From: Leptospira chreensis
Lineage (GTDB): Bacteria > Spirochaetota > Leptospiria > Leptospirales > Leptospiraceae
Assembly: GCF_016919165.1 (NCBI RefSeq)
Contig: NZ_JAFFPS010000026.1
Span: forward strand, 62,001-126,000
Reading direction: 5' to 3'
Length of the DNA: 64,000 nt
Of the stretch, positions 19,101-27,468 are shown one piece after another. Below the pieces are notes generated by a model. That model saw only the letters and a list, made by a program, of their open reading frames with translations. It searched no databases and was not told where the DNA came from. Every line of letters begins with the position of its first letter. Positions within the stretch are counted from its first letter, which is position 1. The position numbers and the translations under genes are program-made.

Positions 19101-19508
19101 TTCTCCGACAGGCGAACTCATTGGTCCTAAAGCAGGATGAACATCTTCTGGAATGTCTGCATCGGCAACACGTTCCATAAGTCGCATCCGCGCGAAATAA
19201 TCATCAGTACCGTCTTCAAAAACAAATTGGAATACAACGAGTCCGTTGATAGTTCTAGATCTTCGAACCGCAACCTTAGGAATCGCATTTAATACGCGTT
19301 CTATGGGGAGAGTGACACGTTCTTCTACTTCAACGGCTGCTTTGCCGGGGAATTTTGCTATGAGACGAACCTGTGTATCGGCAATATCAGAATAGGCTTC
19401 TTTACGGATGTCAATCCATGCCCAAAGTCCAAAAAGTACTGCTACGGCTGCAGCAACAAGTGTGGTGATACGGTTTTTTAATGCTGTTTCTATAAAATCT
19501 TTAATCAT
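16185..19508 (-). CDS. czcA: CzcA/CusA-type heavy-metal RND efflux pump
   Basis: The protein has 1107 residues from the ATG at 19508, which has GAGGG about 8 bases upstream; a longer in-frame start is unlikely. It is a proton-driven inner-membrane pump that exports divalent metals across the envelope. The transmembrane helix 4 motif [15 protein letters not shown] has Asp403, Asp409 and Glu416, matching the proton-relay residues D402/D408/E415 of Cupriavidus CzcA and pointing to Zn/Co/Cd rather than Cu/Ag. The C-terminus has an acidic then lysine-rich tail ([16 protein letters not shown]...) beyond the usual end. Its start overlaps the stop of the preceding envelope gene by 8 bases. Confidence 0.93.
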   Translation of the reverse strand: MIKDFIETALKNRITTLVAAAVAVLFGLWAWIDIRKEAYSDIADTQVRLIAKFPGKAAVEVEERVTLPIERVLNAIPKVAVRRSRTINGLVVFQFVFEDGTDDYFARMRLMERVADADIPEDVHPALGPMSSPVGEIYRYVVESSENHTPMELRTIQDWIVMPKMLQIPGIADVVTFGGLPKQYHVVTSPDKLIRFKLTIGDVIKAIQENNLNTGGNLLLQGEQGFPIRSLGAIRDPKHIENIVVKTVNGVPVFIRDLGSVEVSHPIPSGVLGYTIQNEDEGLIDVDSSVQGLVAMRRWGDPNEMGERIREKVKEINENYLPKGVQLRNTYDRTDLVNYTLRTIGKTLVEGVVVVSLVLIFFIGSVRASLVVVATIPFAMLFAFLLMNMTGIPASLLSLGAIDFGIIVDGAVIMVENIMRRYRDATPEEKSHGILAFTRDAASEVGTEILFSILIIILAYLPIFSFERIEGRLFKPMAFTISFAILGALIFAMAVIPVLMSIIYKTYFESKNPGPIEWHNPFYDWIEVRYKRIIEFIVDRSRKAVKYTFSVVTIFLAIGMFSLGTEFLPEMDEGGFNIRIFFPVGISLPEARKFMPKIRQTVYKNEQVSVVISQLGRNDDGTDPLPPNRLEVLIGLKDYNQWKENITKQELLFRMRNDLEATLPGARVSFSQPIMDNLSEAIMGTIADLAVFVSGNDLKIMRGIGNEVLEEIKEMKGASEFGIEQEAESPQLTIKIDREAAARFGINVIDIQQMIEAAIGMQRISTLYEGPSDIPPKTPARFGIVVRFSKDYRASKQAIENMPIISPKGERIPLSQLAEIEVIDGPTMIFRQEGRRVVTVRTNIRGRDQGGFVSELQKRVKKKIKLPDGYEIRFGGQYENLARVGKKLALVIPITILIIFGVLFLLYRNLKYVYVALACIPLSLLGGIYALLMRGYYFNVSGGVGFISLFGIATMAGVLFVSRTNHLLIEEPEITTKAAVKKAAVIQLRPMLMTMLLALLGLIPATLGTGVGSDVQRPLATVIVGGLFSAMCLVLTILPSLYLVVVGERKPNAKELEEMSHKKHIPFLDFVSELNEEPLEEEDDDDERPRKPKKPTKKSTSSTKKKK

Positions 19509-20250
19509 GATATTCCCTCGTATTGAAGAGGTAACCCATTTGTAGTAAAAGTTGTGGGTTTTTGTAGTCGCCTTGCCCAACTCCACCACCTACCTGTAAA
19601 AAGAAATTTCCAAGTAAGAAGTCGTATGTAAGACCGATATAACGTTGCGATAGGTGGACCCTTTGTCTTTCTCGACTTTCATATTCTAAATACGTTCCTA
19701 CATTGCTATCAATGGAGTTAACATATGACCGAATCAGCAAGTCTTCCTGAGAAGGGTCCCTTCTGTTGTATCCAGGAATATTAAGCCCTGTAGGATAAGA
19801 AGATTGTCCCCCACGACCCACTTCTGGAGCAAAAGGATTGACTTCAAAATATCCTCCAACAATCGAAATGCTATGAGCAATGACAGGGGTTTTCCAAAAC
19901 GTATATCCTAAATCTACTTGACCACCATACCAATGAGGACCCCATTTACCACCTGATCCACGTAATACGACGTCTTTGAAATAATATCCTAAATTAAAGT
20001 TAAGACTGGCTGGAGAACCAATGGTAGCACCATACACCCAAAAATTTGTCGATTTAGGAAGTCTCTTGGCATCCAAACTATCTGCCTTTAATTGTTCATC
20101 TTCACCAAAGGCAGACTGTTTCGATTTATTCGGTGTCCATTCGGGTTGGATATCATTTCCATCTTTATCTTTAGGATAAGGTGAAGTTTGCGCAAACAAA
20201 GATGTACCGAGTAAAGATAGAGTAATCACTAGAAAGATAAGTTTTTTCAT
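19501..20250 (-). CDS. exported beta-rich envelope protein within the CzcCBA operon
   Basis: The protein has 249 residues, starting at the ATG at 20250, one base after the stop of the adaptor gene. The signal peptide is [21 protein letters not shown]. The mature part has a charged linker followed by glycine- and aromatic-rich strands ([56 protein letters not shown]), as in a small outer-membrane barrel. I do not recognise a named family. Because it is nested between adaptor and pump with tight spacing on both sides, it is probably a specific accessory of this efflux system. Confidence 0.7.
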   Translation of the reverse strand: MKKLIFLVITLSLLGTSLFAQTSPYPKDKDGNDIQPEWTPNKSKQSAFGEDEQLKADSLDAKRLPKSTNFWVYGATIGSPASLNFNLGYYFKDVVLRGSGGKWGPHWYGGQVDLGYTFWKTPVIAHSISIVGGYFEVNPFAPEVGRGGQSSYPTGLNIPGYNRRDPSQEDLLIRSYVNSIDSNVGTYLEYESRERQRVHLSQRYIGLTYDFLLGNFFLQVGGGVGQGDYKNPQLLLQMGYLFNTREYHD

Positions 20251-20251
20251 A

Positions 20252-21259
20252 TTAAAAACCAAAACTTAAACCTTTTAAGAGAATGGAGCCTTGGATTGCA
20301 ACCTTCTCACCAGGTTCTAGTCCTTGTATAATGTTTACTCTTTCTTTTGTAGAGATCCCTAATACAACTTCTCGCCTTTTAAATGTTAATGGTTGTTCTT
20401 CTACAAATACATAGTTTTTGCCTTCTACAGTCACAATGGCAGTATAAGGTAATACAACACTATCACCACCAGTTTGTTCAGGAAATTTGACAACTCCAAA
20501 CATACCTGGCTTCAGTCTGTATTTATCGTTTACAACAATGATCCTCATTTTTGCAGTTCTTGTGAGCGGGTCTACGTTATCACCAATGGCTTCAGCTGTT
20601 CCGATAAATTCTTCATCAGGAAAGGATGCAAAAACTACTTTTACTTTTTTACCCTTACGTAAGGTGGAGATTTGAGATTCAGGTACATCGGTGATGATCC
20701 ATGCTTTTAAACTTCCCGCAGTACTTAATTCGCTTGGATTTAAACCTTGTGCTCTTAGTTTTCCTTCAAATTCAGCAAGTTCTGCTGCATCATTTCCAGA
20801 ATCAGTTTCTGATTCCACTAAGTCTTTTTCAGTAGCTACACGGTGAACAAACATATCTTTGATCCGGCTTAAGTTCTTATTCGATCGATGGAGTTTGTTT
20901 TTAGCATGTACATACCCAACATAAAGATCGTTTAACTCTGCTGATTCGAAGAGGATAATTCGAGATCCATTACTTACTGAAGGGGAAGTAGAAGCAATGA
21001 GTCTTGCAGGTGCTTCTAAACTTACAAATTCCCCCCCTCCACCGATCGCTGTAGATTTTACAATTTCAAGTCCAGGGCTACCTGGTTTAAAAACAATCCG
21101 TAGCCCTCCATCAAACACTTCTGCCTTCTCTGGATGTTTATGAGCAGTTTTTGCTGGTTTGGAAAAAACCAGAAATAGAATTGAAATCGCTACAAGTGCC
21201 ACTCCTGAAATCAGGAGGATTTTTGCCTTTTGGTTAAGAGATTTTAAGGTAATTAACAT
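20252..21259 (-). CDS. czcB: RND efflux periplasmic adaptor (membrane fusion protein)
   Basis: The protein has 335 residues with a single N-terminal membrane anchor (about residues 12-33) and a short His-containing stretch (HKHPEKAE) right after it. Visible are the lipoyl-like/beta-barrel parts ([56 protein letters not shown]) and the membrane-proximal [19 protein letters not shown]. It links the inner-membrane pump to the TolC-like channel. AGGAA lies about 6 bases before the ATG, and the start is 1 base after the TolC gene's stop, so translation is probably coupled. Confidence 0.88.
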   Translation of the reverse strand: MLITLKSLNQKAKILLISGVALVAISILFLVFSKPAKTAHKHPEKAEVFDGGLRIVFKPGSPGLEIVKSTAIGGGGEFVSLEAPARLIASTSPSVSNGSRIILFESAELNDLYVGYVHAKNKLHRSNKNLSRIKDMFVHRVATEKDLVESETDSGNDAAELAEFEGKLRAQGLNPSELSTAGSLKAWIITDVPESQISTLRKGKKVKVVFASFPDEEFIGTAEAIGDNVDPLTRTAKMRIIVVNDKYRLKPGMFGVVKFPEQTGGDSVVLPYTAIVTVEGKNYVFVEEQPLTFKRREVVLGISTKERVNIIQGLEPGEKVAIQGSILLKGLSFGF

Positions 21260-21260
21260 T

Positions 21261-22679
21261 TTATTCCTCAGATTTAGGATTGGTTTGATTTTCGGATTTT
21301 GGGATAAAGATTCCTTTACCCACTGCGTAGTTTACATTTTCAATGGCTTCCATTCGATCCGTTTGGAGTTTTAACATCTCCACTATACTGGAACGATAGG
21401 TTTCAAAAAAGTCTGCGAATTCTAAGATCGTGATGTACTTCTTTTCGTAACTCATGATCATATCCAAAGACAAACTTCCATAATCTTTGATATAGGCGTT
21501 ACTAAATCGTTTATAAAGTGCGTCTTTGATTCGTGCTGATTGGTAGGCAACAGCCACTTCGTTTTCTACTTCGAGAATATTGTTCTTTAACTCTTGTTTG
21601 CGGACAAGAATGGCTTTTTCTGCTGCTTGAATATTCCCTTGGTTTCTATCAAATAGTGGTACACTCAACTGTGCTGTGACTCCCCAATAGTTTTGGAATG
21701 CCGTACCACCTCGGTTATAAACAGGCCCAAATGACAAATCGGGAATAGCATTTGCATATTGTAGTTCTAGGTTGGCTTCTTCAAAACGTAATGTTTGTAA
21801 GGCCTTTTTGAGATCTGGTCGATTTTCACGAGCAATCTCAACTAAATCTGTCAACCGAACATCATTGGGTACAATCAAATCCAAATTCGTTTCATTTACT
21901 GTAGGATTGAATTCAATTCTGGCATCACGATACAAATCATCATTCAAAAGAATTTTTAGATCTGCTTCTCTTTCATAAACCTTAATGGCCAGATCTTCTC
22001 TTTCTTTTTTTAAGAAAAACAAAAGGGCTTTTAATCTTAAATGTTCTGCCTGAAGGAGAGCTCTTCTTTTGTAAGCAAGTTCAGAGGAGTCTACAGTTTT
22101 TTCAATCGAGGCAATACTTTGATCATAAAACACCACTGCCTTTTTATAAAAGTAAATTGTATAAAAGGTTCTTCTGAGTTTGGTAATGACGGCGCGAGCT
22201 AAATCATGAAAGTCTTGTTCAGAGATTTTTGCATTGAGCTCTGCAACTTTCACTCGTTTGTCAATTTTTCCACCGAGTAGGAATACTTGTTGGATTTGGA
22301 TTACCGATTGTCCTGACCTTGTTGTATCAAAGTATCTTTGTGTTGGTTCAGCGAAGATACTTTGGTCAATGGCTATGTTTGGGTTTGCATAAAGGCCTGC
22401 TTGTAAGATCCCCGCTTTTTTTACATCTATTTGAAACCGTGATGCTATGAGTAAAAGGTTATTCTTCCATAAAAGTGTCTCTGCAGACTCTAAATCAATT
22501 TCGCGCGTGATCCTTTGGTCATCAGGATAGAGACTAGATCCCAAGGAAGACCTTGGATTTTCATCTGAAAGTTGCCTTTTAAGCGCTTCGCTTGCCTGTA
22601 CGATCCTTTCCTCTCCCCATAAGTAGGAGGTGGACAGTACAAACAAGAGGTAGATACCGATTCTGTTATAAAAACTCAT
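21261..22679 (-). CDS. czcC: TolC-family outer membrane efflux channel (CzcC-like)
   Basis: The protein has 472 residues with a signal peptide ([18 protein letters not shown]). The two repeated long coiled-coil segments of the outer membrane efflux protein family are seen, including [14 protein letters not shown] openings, [10 protein letters not shown] and [34 protein letters not shown] in the second half. It forms the outer-membrane exit duct. It is the first efflux component in the operon order channel, adaptor, extra envelope protein, pump. The gap of about 100 bases to the small exported protein gene upstream holds no terminator. Confidence 0.9.
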   Translation of the reverse strand: MSFYNRIGIYLLFVLSTSYLWGEERIVQASEALKRQLSDENPRSSLGSSLYPDDQRITREIDLESAETLLWKNNLLLIASRFQIDVKKAGILQAGLYANPNIAIDQSIFAEPTQRYFDTTRSGQSVIQIQQVFLLGGKIDKRVKVAELNAKISEQDFHDLARAVITKLRRTFYTIYFYKKAVVFYDQSIASIEKTVDSSELAYKRRALLQAEHLRLKALLFFLKKEREDLAIKVYEREADLKILLNDDLYRDARIEFNPTVNETNLDLIVPNDVRLTDLVEIARENRPDLKKALQTLRFEEANLELQYANAIPDLSFGPVYNRGGTAFQNYWGVTAQLSVPLFDRNQGNIQAAEKAILVRKQELKNNILEVENEVAVAYQSARIKDALYKRFSNAYIKDYGSLSLDMIMSYEKKYITILEFADFFETYRSSIVEMLKLQTDRMEAIENVNYAVGKGIFIPKSENQTNPKSEE

Positions 22680-22782
22680 AAATTACCAAACATACAAAGA
22701 TTGTGATAAAAAGAAAACATAGGTATACCTCTATCAATTGGAAAGAGGACTTACTTCTGAATTCAGCAAATGCCGAAGTAGA

Positions 22783-23160
22783 TTAAACGAAAGAAAATGG
22801 AGGAGGAATATTTAAGAGAAGTGACGAGAGTAAATTAGGAACATAAGTTCCCTCTGAAATCAAATTAAGATAACTGACTAAAAGTAATTCCGATAATAGG
22901 GTAGATTTACTTTCATTAAAAAAATCTAAAAAGTCTGCTCTAGAGCGACCTACAGTCGCAGAATCATCAATCGAAGAGATTCTAGGGTCATCAATCGCTG
23001 TGTTTTCTGGTGTTTCAAGAGAGGCGGAATACGATTTTTTGATCTGGTGGAGATTTGCTTCCAGGTATTTGGAAACTGTATCTGACGTACCGTCCAACGG
23101 GAAACCAATGGTTATCGTTAGTAGTAATGCTAGCAGCTTTGCCGACCAGTTTGCCGTCAT
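22783..23160 (-). CDS. small exported protein upstream of the Czc operon
   Basis: The protein has 125 residues from the ATG at 23160; a GTG at 23169 would add three. It has a signal-like N-terminus (KLLALLLTITIGFPLDG), a serine-rich middle with FLDFFNESKS, and ends LLNIPPPFSFV. No family is recognised. A small exported protein with a similar layout and a PPP tail is encoded at 23426-23767. It has no terminator between itself and the TolC gene, so it may be the first gene of the efflux operon, in the position that CzcI- or CusF-like small periplasmic proteins take elsewhere. Confidence 0.6.
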   Translation of the reverse strand: MTANWSAKLLALLLTITIGFPLDGTSDTVSKYLEANLHQIKKSYSASLETPENTAIDDPRISSIDDSATVGRSRADFLDFFNESKSTLLSELLLVSYLNLISEGTYVPNLLSSLLLNIPPPFSFV

Positions 23161-23288
23161 TTTGTCCACTCATTCATTTTCATCTAGGTACTCAATTCTA
23201 AAATACTTCTAATGTTTCAAAGGATCCATAGAGATTGATCGAATTGAGCAATATATAATACATGGGACGCTCGGATCTTTAAAAAAAT

Positions 23289-23322
23289 GACTGCCCAGAG
23301 TCAGGAATTCCCTGGAGCAGTC
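23289..23322 (-). terminator. second hairpin after the small PPP-tailed gene
   Basis: GACTGC plus CCAG (23289-23298) pair with CTGG and GCAGTC (23312-23322, one bulged A). On the minus strand the stem is followed by ATTTTTTT. The loop is long (13 bases). Confidence 0.6.
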
Positions 23323-23382
23323 GCGAATGGTCTTTGGCAAATGAGAAACAAATTATAGGATATGTTTAGAATATAAAAACAT

Positions 23383-23406
23383 CCTGTGTCCCTCACGGGA
23401 CACAGG
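23383..23406 (-). terminator. terminator directly after the small PPP-tailed gene
   Basis: CCTGTGTCCC (23383-23392) and GGGACACAGG (23397-23406) form a perfect 10-bp stem with loop TCAC. On the minus strand ATGTTTTTAT follows. It lies 20 bases after the stop at 23426. Confidence 0.85.
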
Positions 23407-23425
23407 TTTAAGCGGTAGAGAGGAG

Positions 23426-23767
23426 TTAAACGGGTGGAGGTAGACTCAGGTAACGAGAGGCAAGGAGCCCAGAAATAAAAGAAGGACGTAAGTTTTTGTT
23501 ATGTGCCAGGGAATAAGTCTCAAAGGAAGACTGACCTTTTCCACTCCATGTGAGTACATCTTCTAAATCTTTTGTACCAGAGGTTTCTTCAGAAGAAGAT
23601 TTGTTGATCGCGGTAGAAAGAGAACCTGACAATAGGCTCTTTGTACCAACTCGGCTGGATTTGGCTCCGCGAGTGCGAACGAGTACATTTTCTTCTGAAA
23701 GAAAGGCGCTGCCCAGGGAAAGCGTGAGTAGGGAAATCCCAAGTATCTTTATCATCTTCCTGAACAT
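23426..23767 (-). CDS. small exported protein with C-terminal PPPV
   Basis: The protein has 113 residues: signal-like start (MIKILGISLLTLSLGSAFLSEEN), a serine/threonine-rich middle, and the end LLASRYLSLPPPV. It resembles in layout the 125-residue protein at 22783-23160 (same size, exported, final proline triplet) and may be its paralogue, although direct identity is low by eye. Two terminators follow it, so it is its own transcription unit. No family is recognised. Confidence 0.55.
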   Translation of the reverse strand: MFRKMIKILGISLLTLSLGSAFLSEENVLVRTRGAKSSRVGTKSLLSGSLSTAINKSSSEETSGTKDLEDVLTWSGKGQSSFETYSLAHNKNLRPSFISGLLASRYLSLPPPV

Positions 23768-23831
23768 AATTACAGCTTAGACGGTATCTGATTAAAATCT
23801 AGCATTTTTTTAGGACATGCCTATAAAATAA

Positions 23832-23863
23832 GCAGATCGACCAGAATTTTCTGATCCATCTGC
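23832..23863 (-). terminator. terminator after the ppk-dehydrogenase operon
   Basis: Positions 23832-23846 pair with 23849-23863 over 15 bases with one mismatch and one wobble pair; on the minus strand TTATTTTAT follows. It lies 13 bases after the flavoprotein stop. Confidence 0.75.
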
Positions 23864-23875
23864 CTCTGCCTGGAA

Positions 23876-25288
23876 TTAGAGCACTTTGCCGGGATTGAGA
23901 ATTCCTTTCGGGTCAAAAGCCAATTTGATGGCTCGCATCGTGTCAATTTCCGATTGAGAACGAGAAAAGTTTAGGTAATCCTTCTTCAAAAGCCCAATTC
24001 CATGTTCTGCAGAAATGGAACCTTTGAATTTTTGAATGAGGGTGAACATTTCTGGATCCACTTGTTTGCACTGAGTGAAAAATTCTGCGTCCGTTAGGTC
24101 CTTTGGTTTCACAATGTTTAGATGGAGGTTTCCATCACCAATATGTCCAAATAGAGCAATATGGAATCCTTGGTATTTCTTTGTGAGTAGTGTCGTCATC
24201 TCACCCAAGAAGGCTTCCATGTTGCGCAGTGGTAGGGAGATATCATTTTTGTGAACCGTATAAGCGAGAGATAAGGATTCAGAAATTCCTTCTCTATATT
24301 TCCAGAAGGTTTCGTTTTGGCGAGAGTTCTGAGCAATTGATCCATCGGTAATCAGTTCTTTTTCGGTGATGGATTCTAATATAGAGTAAAGTTTTTCTTC
24401 GTCAGTTTCCCCGCTCACTTCGAATTCCATAAGCACATAGTATTTGCTAGGTGCTTGGAATGGGTCGGGAACTCCTAAATGTTCTTTGACTTTGTCCAAA
24501 CAATAGTCTGTTAAAAACTCGAATGCAAGAAGCGGTAAATCGAAGTTATGTGTTTCTCTAAAGATTTCTAAAATGTTTTTGTATTCGGGTACAGCAAGGA
24601 AAATGACACGAATGTCTTTGGGTGGTTTTGTAAGTTTGACAACAGCCTCTGTAATGATCCCCAGTGTTCCTTCCGAACCAATAAACAGGTGTTTGAGGTC
24701 ATATCCTGTATTGTTTTTTAAAATTTCGCCATTGAACCGGTAAACTTCTCCTTTTCCATTTACAACGGTAAGGCCAAGAACCCAGTCCCGAATGAGACCA
24801 TAGTGCACCACGCGAACCCCACCGGCATTGGTGGCGATATTTCCACCGATATGACTGGATCCGGTTGCTGCAAAGTCTACTGGAAAATAAAATCCACGTT
24901 CTTCTGCTTCTTTGTGTAGATTTTTTGTGATCATGCCAGCTTGTACGTGTAAGGTGCCAAGGAAAGGATCAAAATCAACCACTTGGTTCATTTTAGATAA
25001 AGAAACAACAATCTCACCATTTTTGGCAACAGCACCACCTGCATAACCCGTTCGTCCCCCAGAAGGAACCACGGCAATTTCATGATTGTATGCGTAAGAA
25101 ACGACAGCTGCTACATCTTCTGTTGTTTCTGGGAAAACAAGAACTTGGTAGTTAGGTGGATACACTTTGGTTCTGTCTGTTCCATAAGAATTGAATAAAG
25201 CTTCATCCATGGTCCCATCGTTTTTTTGAATGACCTTTTTATCTCCGATGAGTTTACTTAAGTCAGTTTTTGTTTTTGTAAAATCCAT
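23876..25288 (-). CDS. FAD-linked 2-hydroxyacid dehydrogenase (GlcD/D-lactate dehydrogenase type)
   Basis: The protein has 470 residues. The FAD-binding type-4 domain shows VVPSGGRTGYAGGAV, ATGSSHIGGNIATNAGGVRVVHYGLIRDWVLG and GSEGTLGIITEAVVKL. The C-terminal oxidase domain shows KYREGISESL, GHIGDGNLHLNIV and SAEHGIGLLKKDYL, whose histidines bind metal and substrate. Members oxidise D-lactate, glycolate or D-2-hydroxyglutarate; the exact substrate cannot be chosen here. The ATG lies 10 bases after the ppk stop, so the two genes form one operon closed by the terminator at 23832-23863. Confidence 0.88.
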   Translation of the reverse strand: MDFTKTKTDLSKLIGDKKVIQKNDGTMDEALFNSYGTDRTKVYPPNYQVLVFPETTEDVAAVVSYAYNHEIAVVPSGGRTGYAGGAVAKNGEIVVSLSKMNQVVDFDPFLGTLHVQAGMITKNLHKEAEERGFYFPVDFAATGSSHIGGNIATNAGGVRVVHYGLIRDWVLGLTVVNGKGEVYRFNGEILKNNTGYDLKHLFIGSEGTLGIITEAVVKLTKPPKDIRVIFLAVPEYKNILEIFRETHNFDLPLLAFEFLTDYCLDKVKEHLGVPDPFQAPSKYYVLMEFEVSGETDEEKLYSILESITEKELITDGSIAQNSRQNETFWKYREGISESLSLAYTVHKNDISLPLRNMEAFLGEMTTLLTKKYQGFHIALFGHIGDGNLHLNIVKPKDLTDAEFFTQCKQVDPEMFTLIQKFKGSISAEHGIGLLKKDYLNFSRSQSEIDTMRAIKLAFDPKGILNPGKVL

Positions 25289-25298
25289 TGATTATCCT

Positions 25299-27377
25299 TT
25301 AAATATCCACCATATCAATTTGTGAGTTTACCGCAGGATCATCATCCCCAGGTGCCAATCGAGTGTAAGATCCGTCTGATTCGAGAACCCTGGCTTGGGT
25401 ATTGTCTCGGAGTAGGAGTTCTAAAATTTTCCCGATTCTTTTTCTATGTTTGTCTTGTAAGATAGGGAACATAACTTCGATTCGGCGAAGGAAGTTCCTT
25501 GGCATACAATCTGCAGATGCCAAATACACTTCTGGTTTTCCGCCGTTTTCAAAACTATAAATCCTAGAATGTTCCAAATACCTTCCTACAATGGAGCGAA
25601 CACTGATACGATCAGAAACCCCCGGAATTCCGGGCCTTAAACAACATATCCCACGAATGATTAAATCAATTTTGACCCCAGCTTGTGAGGCTTCATAGAG
25701 TTTTAAAATGACATCGGGATCGACAAGAGAGTTCATTTTAAAGATCACACGGGCTTGTTTTCCATGTTTGGCATTGTCTGTTTCTCTTTGGATGAGGTGG
25801 AGGAACTCTTCCTTCAAAAAAGTAGGTGCAGCATAGATTTTCGAAAGCCTAGGCATCTTTCCGGAACTAGTGATGGTATTAAAAAGAATTGCTACATCTT
25901 CTGTGATCTCAGGGTTTGCTGTGAATAAACTTAAGTCCGTATAAAATCGAGCAGTGGTAGAGTTATAGTTTCCTGTGCCTAAGTGCACATAACGATTGAG
26001 TTTATCATCTTCTCGGCGTACAATCAGTAACATCTTACAGTGGATTTTCAGTCCGACCACACCGTAAACGACGTGAACACCGCTATCTTCTAGTTTTTTG
26101 GCCCAACGAATGTTTCTTTCTTCATCAAACCTTGCTTTGAGTTCTACAAGTACAGTAACCTGTTTTCCATTCTCTGCGGCCTCTCCCAAAAATTGAATGA
26201 TGGGAGAATCTCCTGAGGTTCGATATAAAGTCATTTTGATGGCAAGCACCTTGGGGTCTTGGCTTGCAATCTTTAACATATCCTCAATGGATTTAAAACT
26301 TTCGTAAGGGTGATGGAGTAAGTGATCGTTTTTACGAATTTCAGAAAAGATGGATTCACTTTTTTTGGCAGCAAATCCAGACTTAGGAACAGGATAAGAA
26401 TATTTCAGATGGCTAGTTTTTTCCAATCCTTGGAAAAACATCATATCGTTTAAACTGAGTAAGGTGGGAATCTCCATTACTTGGTATTCTTCTAGTTCTA
26501 GTAACCCACGTAATAGTTCTTTAATATGACCCGCACCGGAATGGACATCCAAACGAACCGCATCTCCCCACATTCTGTTTTTTAGTTCGTTTTTCATGGT
26601 GGTGAGAAGGTCACCAATGTTCTGTTCTTCGTTGATGGAGATATCCGCATCCCGAACAATTTTGAATGTATGGATTTGTTTTACATTCATTCCATAAAAA
26701 AGATCACCTAAATGGAGTTTAATGATTTCCTCTAATGGAAAGTATCTTCTGACATCGGTTTCTTTGTTTGGAGGGAGTTGTAAAAAACGAGGGAGAACAC
26801 TTGGCACCTGAACAATGGCAAATAGTTCTTTCGCTTTGTTTTTATCATCATCCGAATACAAAGTAATTCCCAAATTCAAAGTTCGGTTCAGAATATGTGG
26901 GAAAGGGTGGGACGGATCGATAGCAAGTGGAGTGAGAATGGAAGACACTTCTCGTTTGTAATAATTTTTTACAAACTGAATGTCATCACCAGCAAGTTCA
27001 CTTGGGTCTTGGACCACTACGATTTTGTTTGTTTTTAGTTCAATGAGGATCTCATCTAAGGATTCGTATTGTTTTTTAACAAATTGTCCCACTTTCGAAT
27101 AGAGTTCGGCGACAGTTTCCGAAGTTCTTTTTCCGTTGAGGCTTCGTTCTTCGATTCCTGCATTTTTTAAGTTGAGAAGTCCGGCCACGCGGACCATAAA
27201 AAACTCGTCTAAATTGGATTCTGTGATACAAAGAAATTTAAGGCGTTCGAGGAGAGGGTTTTCCTTATCGAAGGATTCTTCCAAAACACGATGGTTGAAG
27301 TCGACCCAGGAAAGTTCGCGGTCGAAGAAGATATTTTGGTTCCCCAGTTCTATTTTTTCTGTAGGGCTAGCAGTCAT
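25299..27377 (-). CDS. ppk1: polyphosphate kinase PPK1
   Basis: The protein has 692 residues from the ATG at 27377, a usual PPK1 length. The frame stays open to 27851, but that part overlaps fliD on the other strand and adds a non-homologous N-terminus, so it is left out. The start region NIFFDRELSWVDFNHRVLEES is the PPK N domain. The catalytic parts are seen in GLKIHCKMLLIVRRED, HLGTGNYNSTTARFYTDLSLFT and EHSRIYSFENGG...VYLASADCMPRN, holding the two active-site histidines. It makes polyphosphate from ATP reversibly. It is transcribed away from fliD and with the dehydrogenase behind it. Confidence 0.95.
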   Translation of the reverse strand: MTASPTEKIELGNQNIFFDRELSWVDFNHRVLEESFDKENPLLERLKFLCITESNLDEFFMVRVAGLLNLKNAGIEERSLNGKRTSETVAELYSKVGQFVKKQYESLDEILIELKTNKIVVVQDPSELAGDDIQFVKNYYKREVSSILTPLAIDPSHPFPHILNRTLNLGITLYSDDDKNKAKELFAIVQVPSVLPRFLQLPPNKETDVRRYFPLEEIIKLHLGDLFYGMNVKQIHTFKIVRDADISINEEQNIGDLLTTMKNELKNRMWGDAVRLDVHSGAGHIKELLRGLLELEEYQVMEIPTLLSLNDMMFFQGLEKTSHLKYSYPVPKSGFAAKKSESIFSEIRKNDHLLHHPYESFKSIEDMLKIASQDPKVLAIKMTLYRTSGDSPIIQFLGEAAENGKQVTVLVELKARFDEERNIRWAKKLEDSGVHVVYGVVGLKIHCKMLLIVRREDDKLNRYVHLGTGNYNSTTARFYTDLSLFTANPEITEDVAILFNTITSSGKMPRLSKIYAAPTFLKEEFLHLIQRETDNAKHGKQARVIFKMNSLVDPDVILKLYEASQAGVKIDLIIRGICCLRPGIPGVSDRISVRSIVGRYLEHSRIYSFENGGKPEVYLASADCMPRNFLRRIEVMFPILQDKHRKRIGKILELLLRDNTQARVLESDGSYTRLAPGDDDPAVNSQIDMVDI

Positions 27378-27468
27378 AATTCTAGGATTTGGGAAGGAAA
27401 AAATTCTGTAAATTCCTAATCCTTTTGTAGAATTCGACGACATTAGATTCAGAGGAATTTGAGACGAT

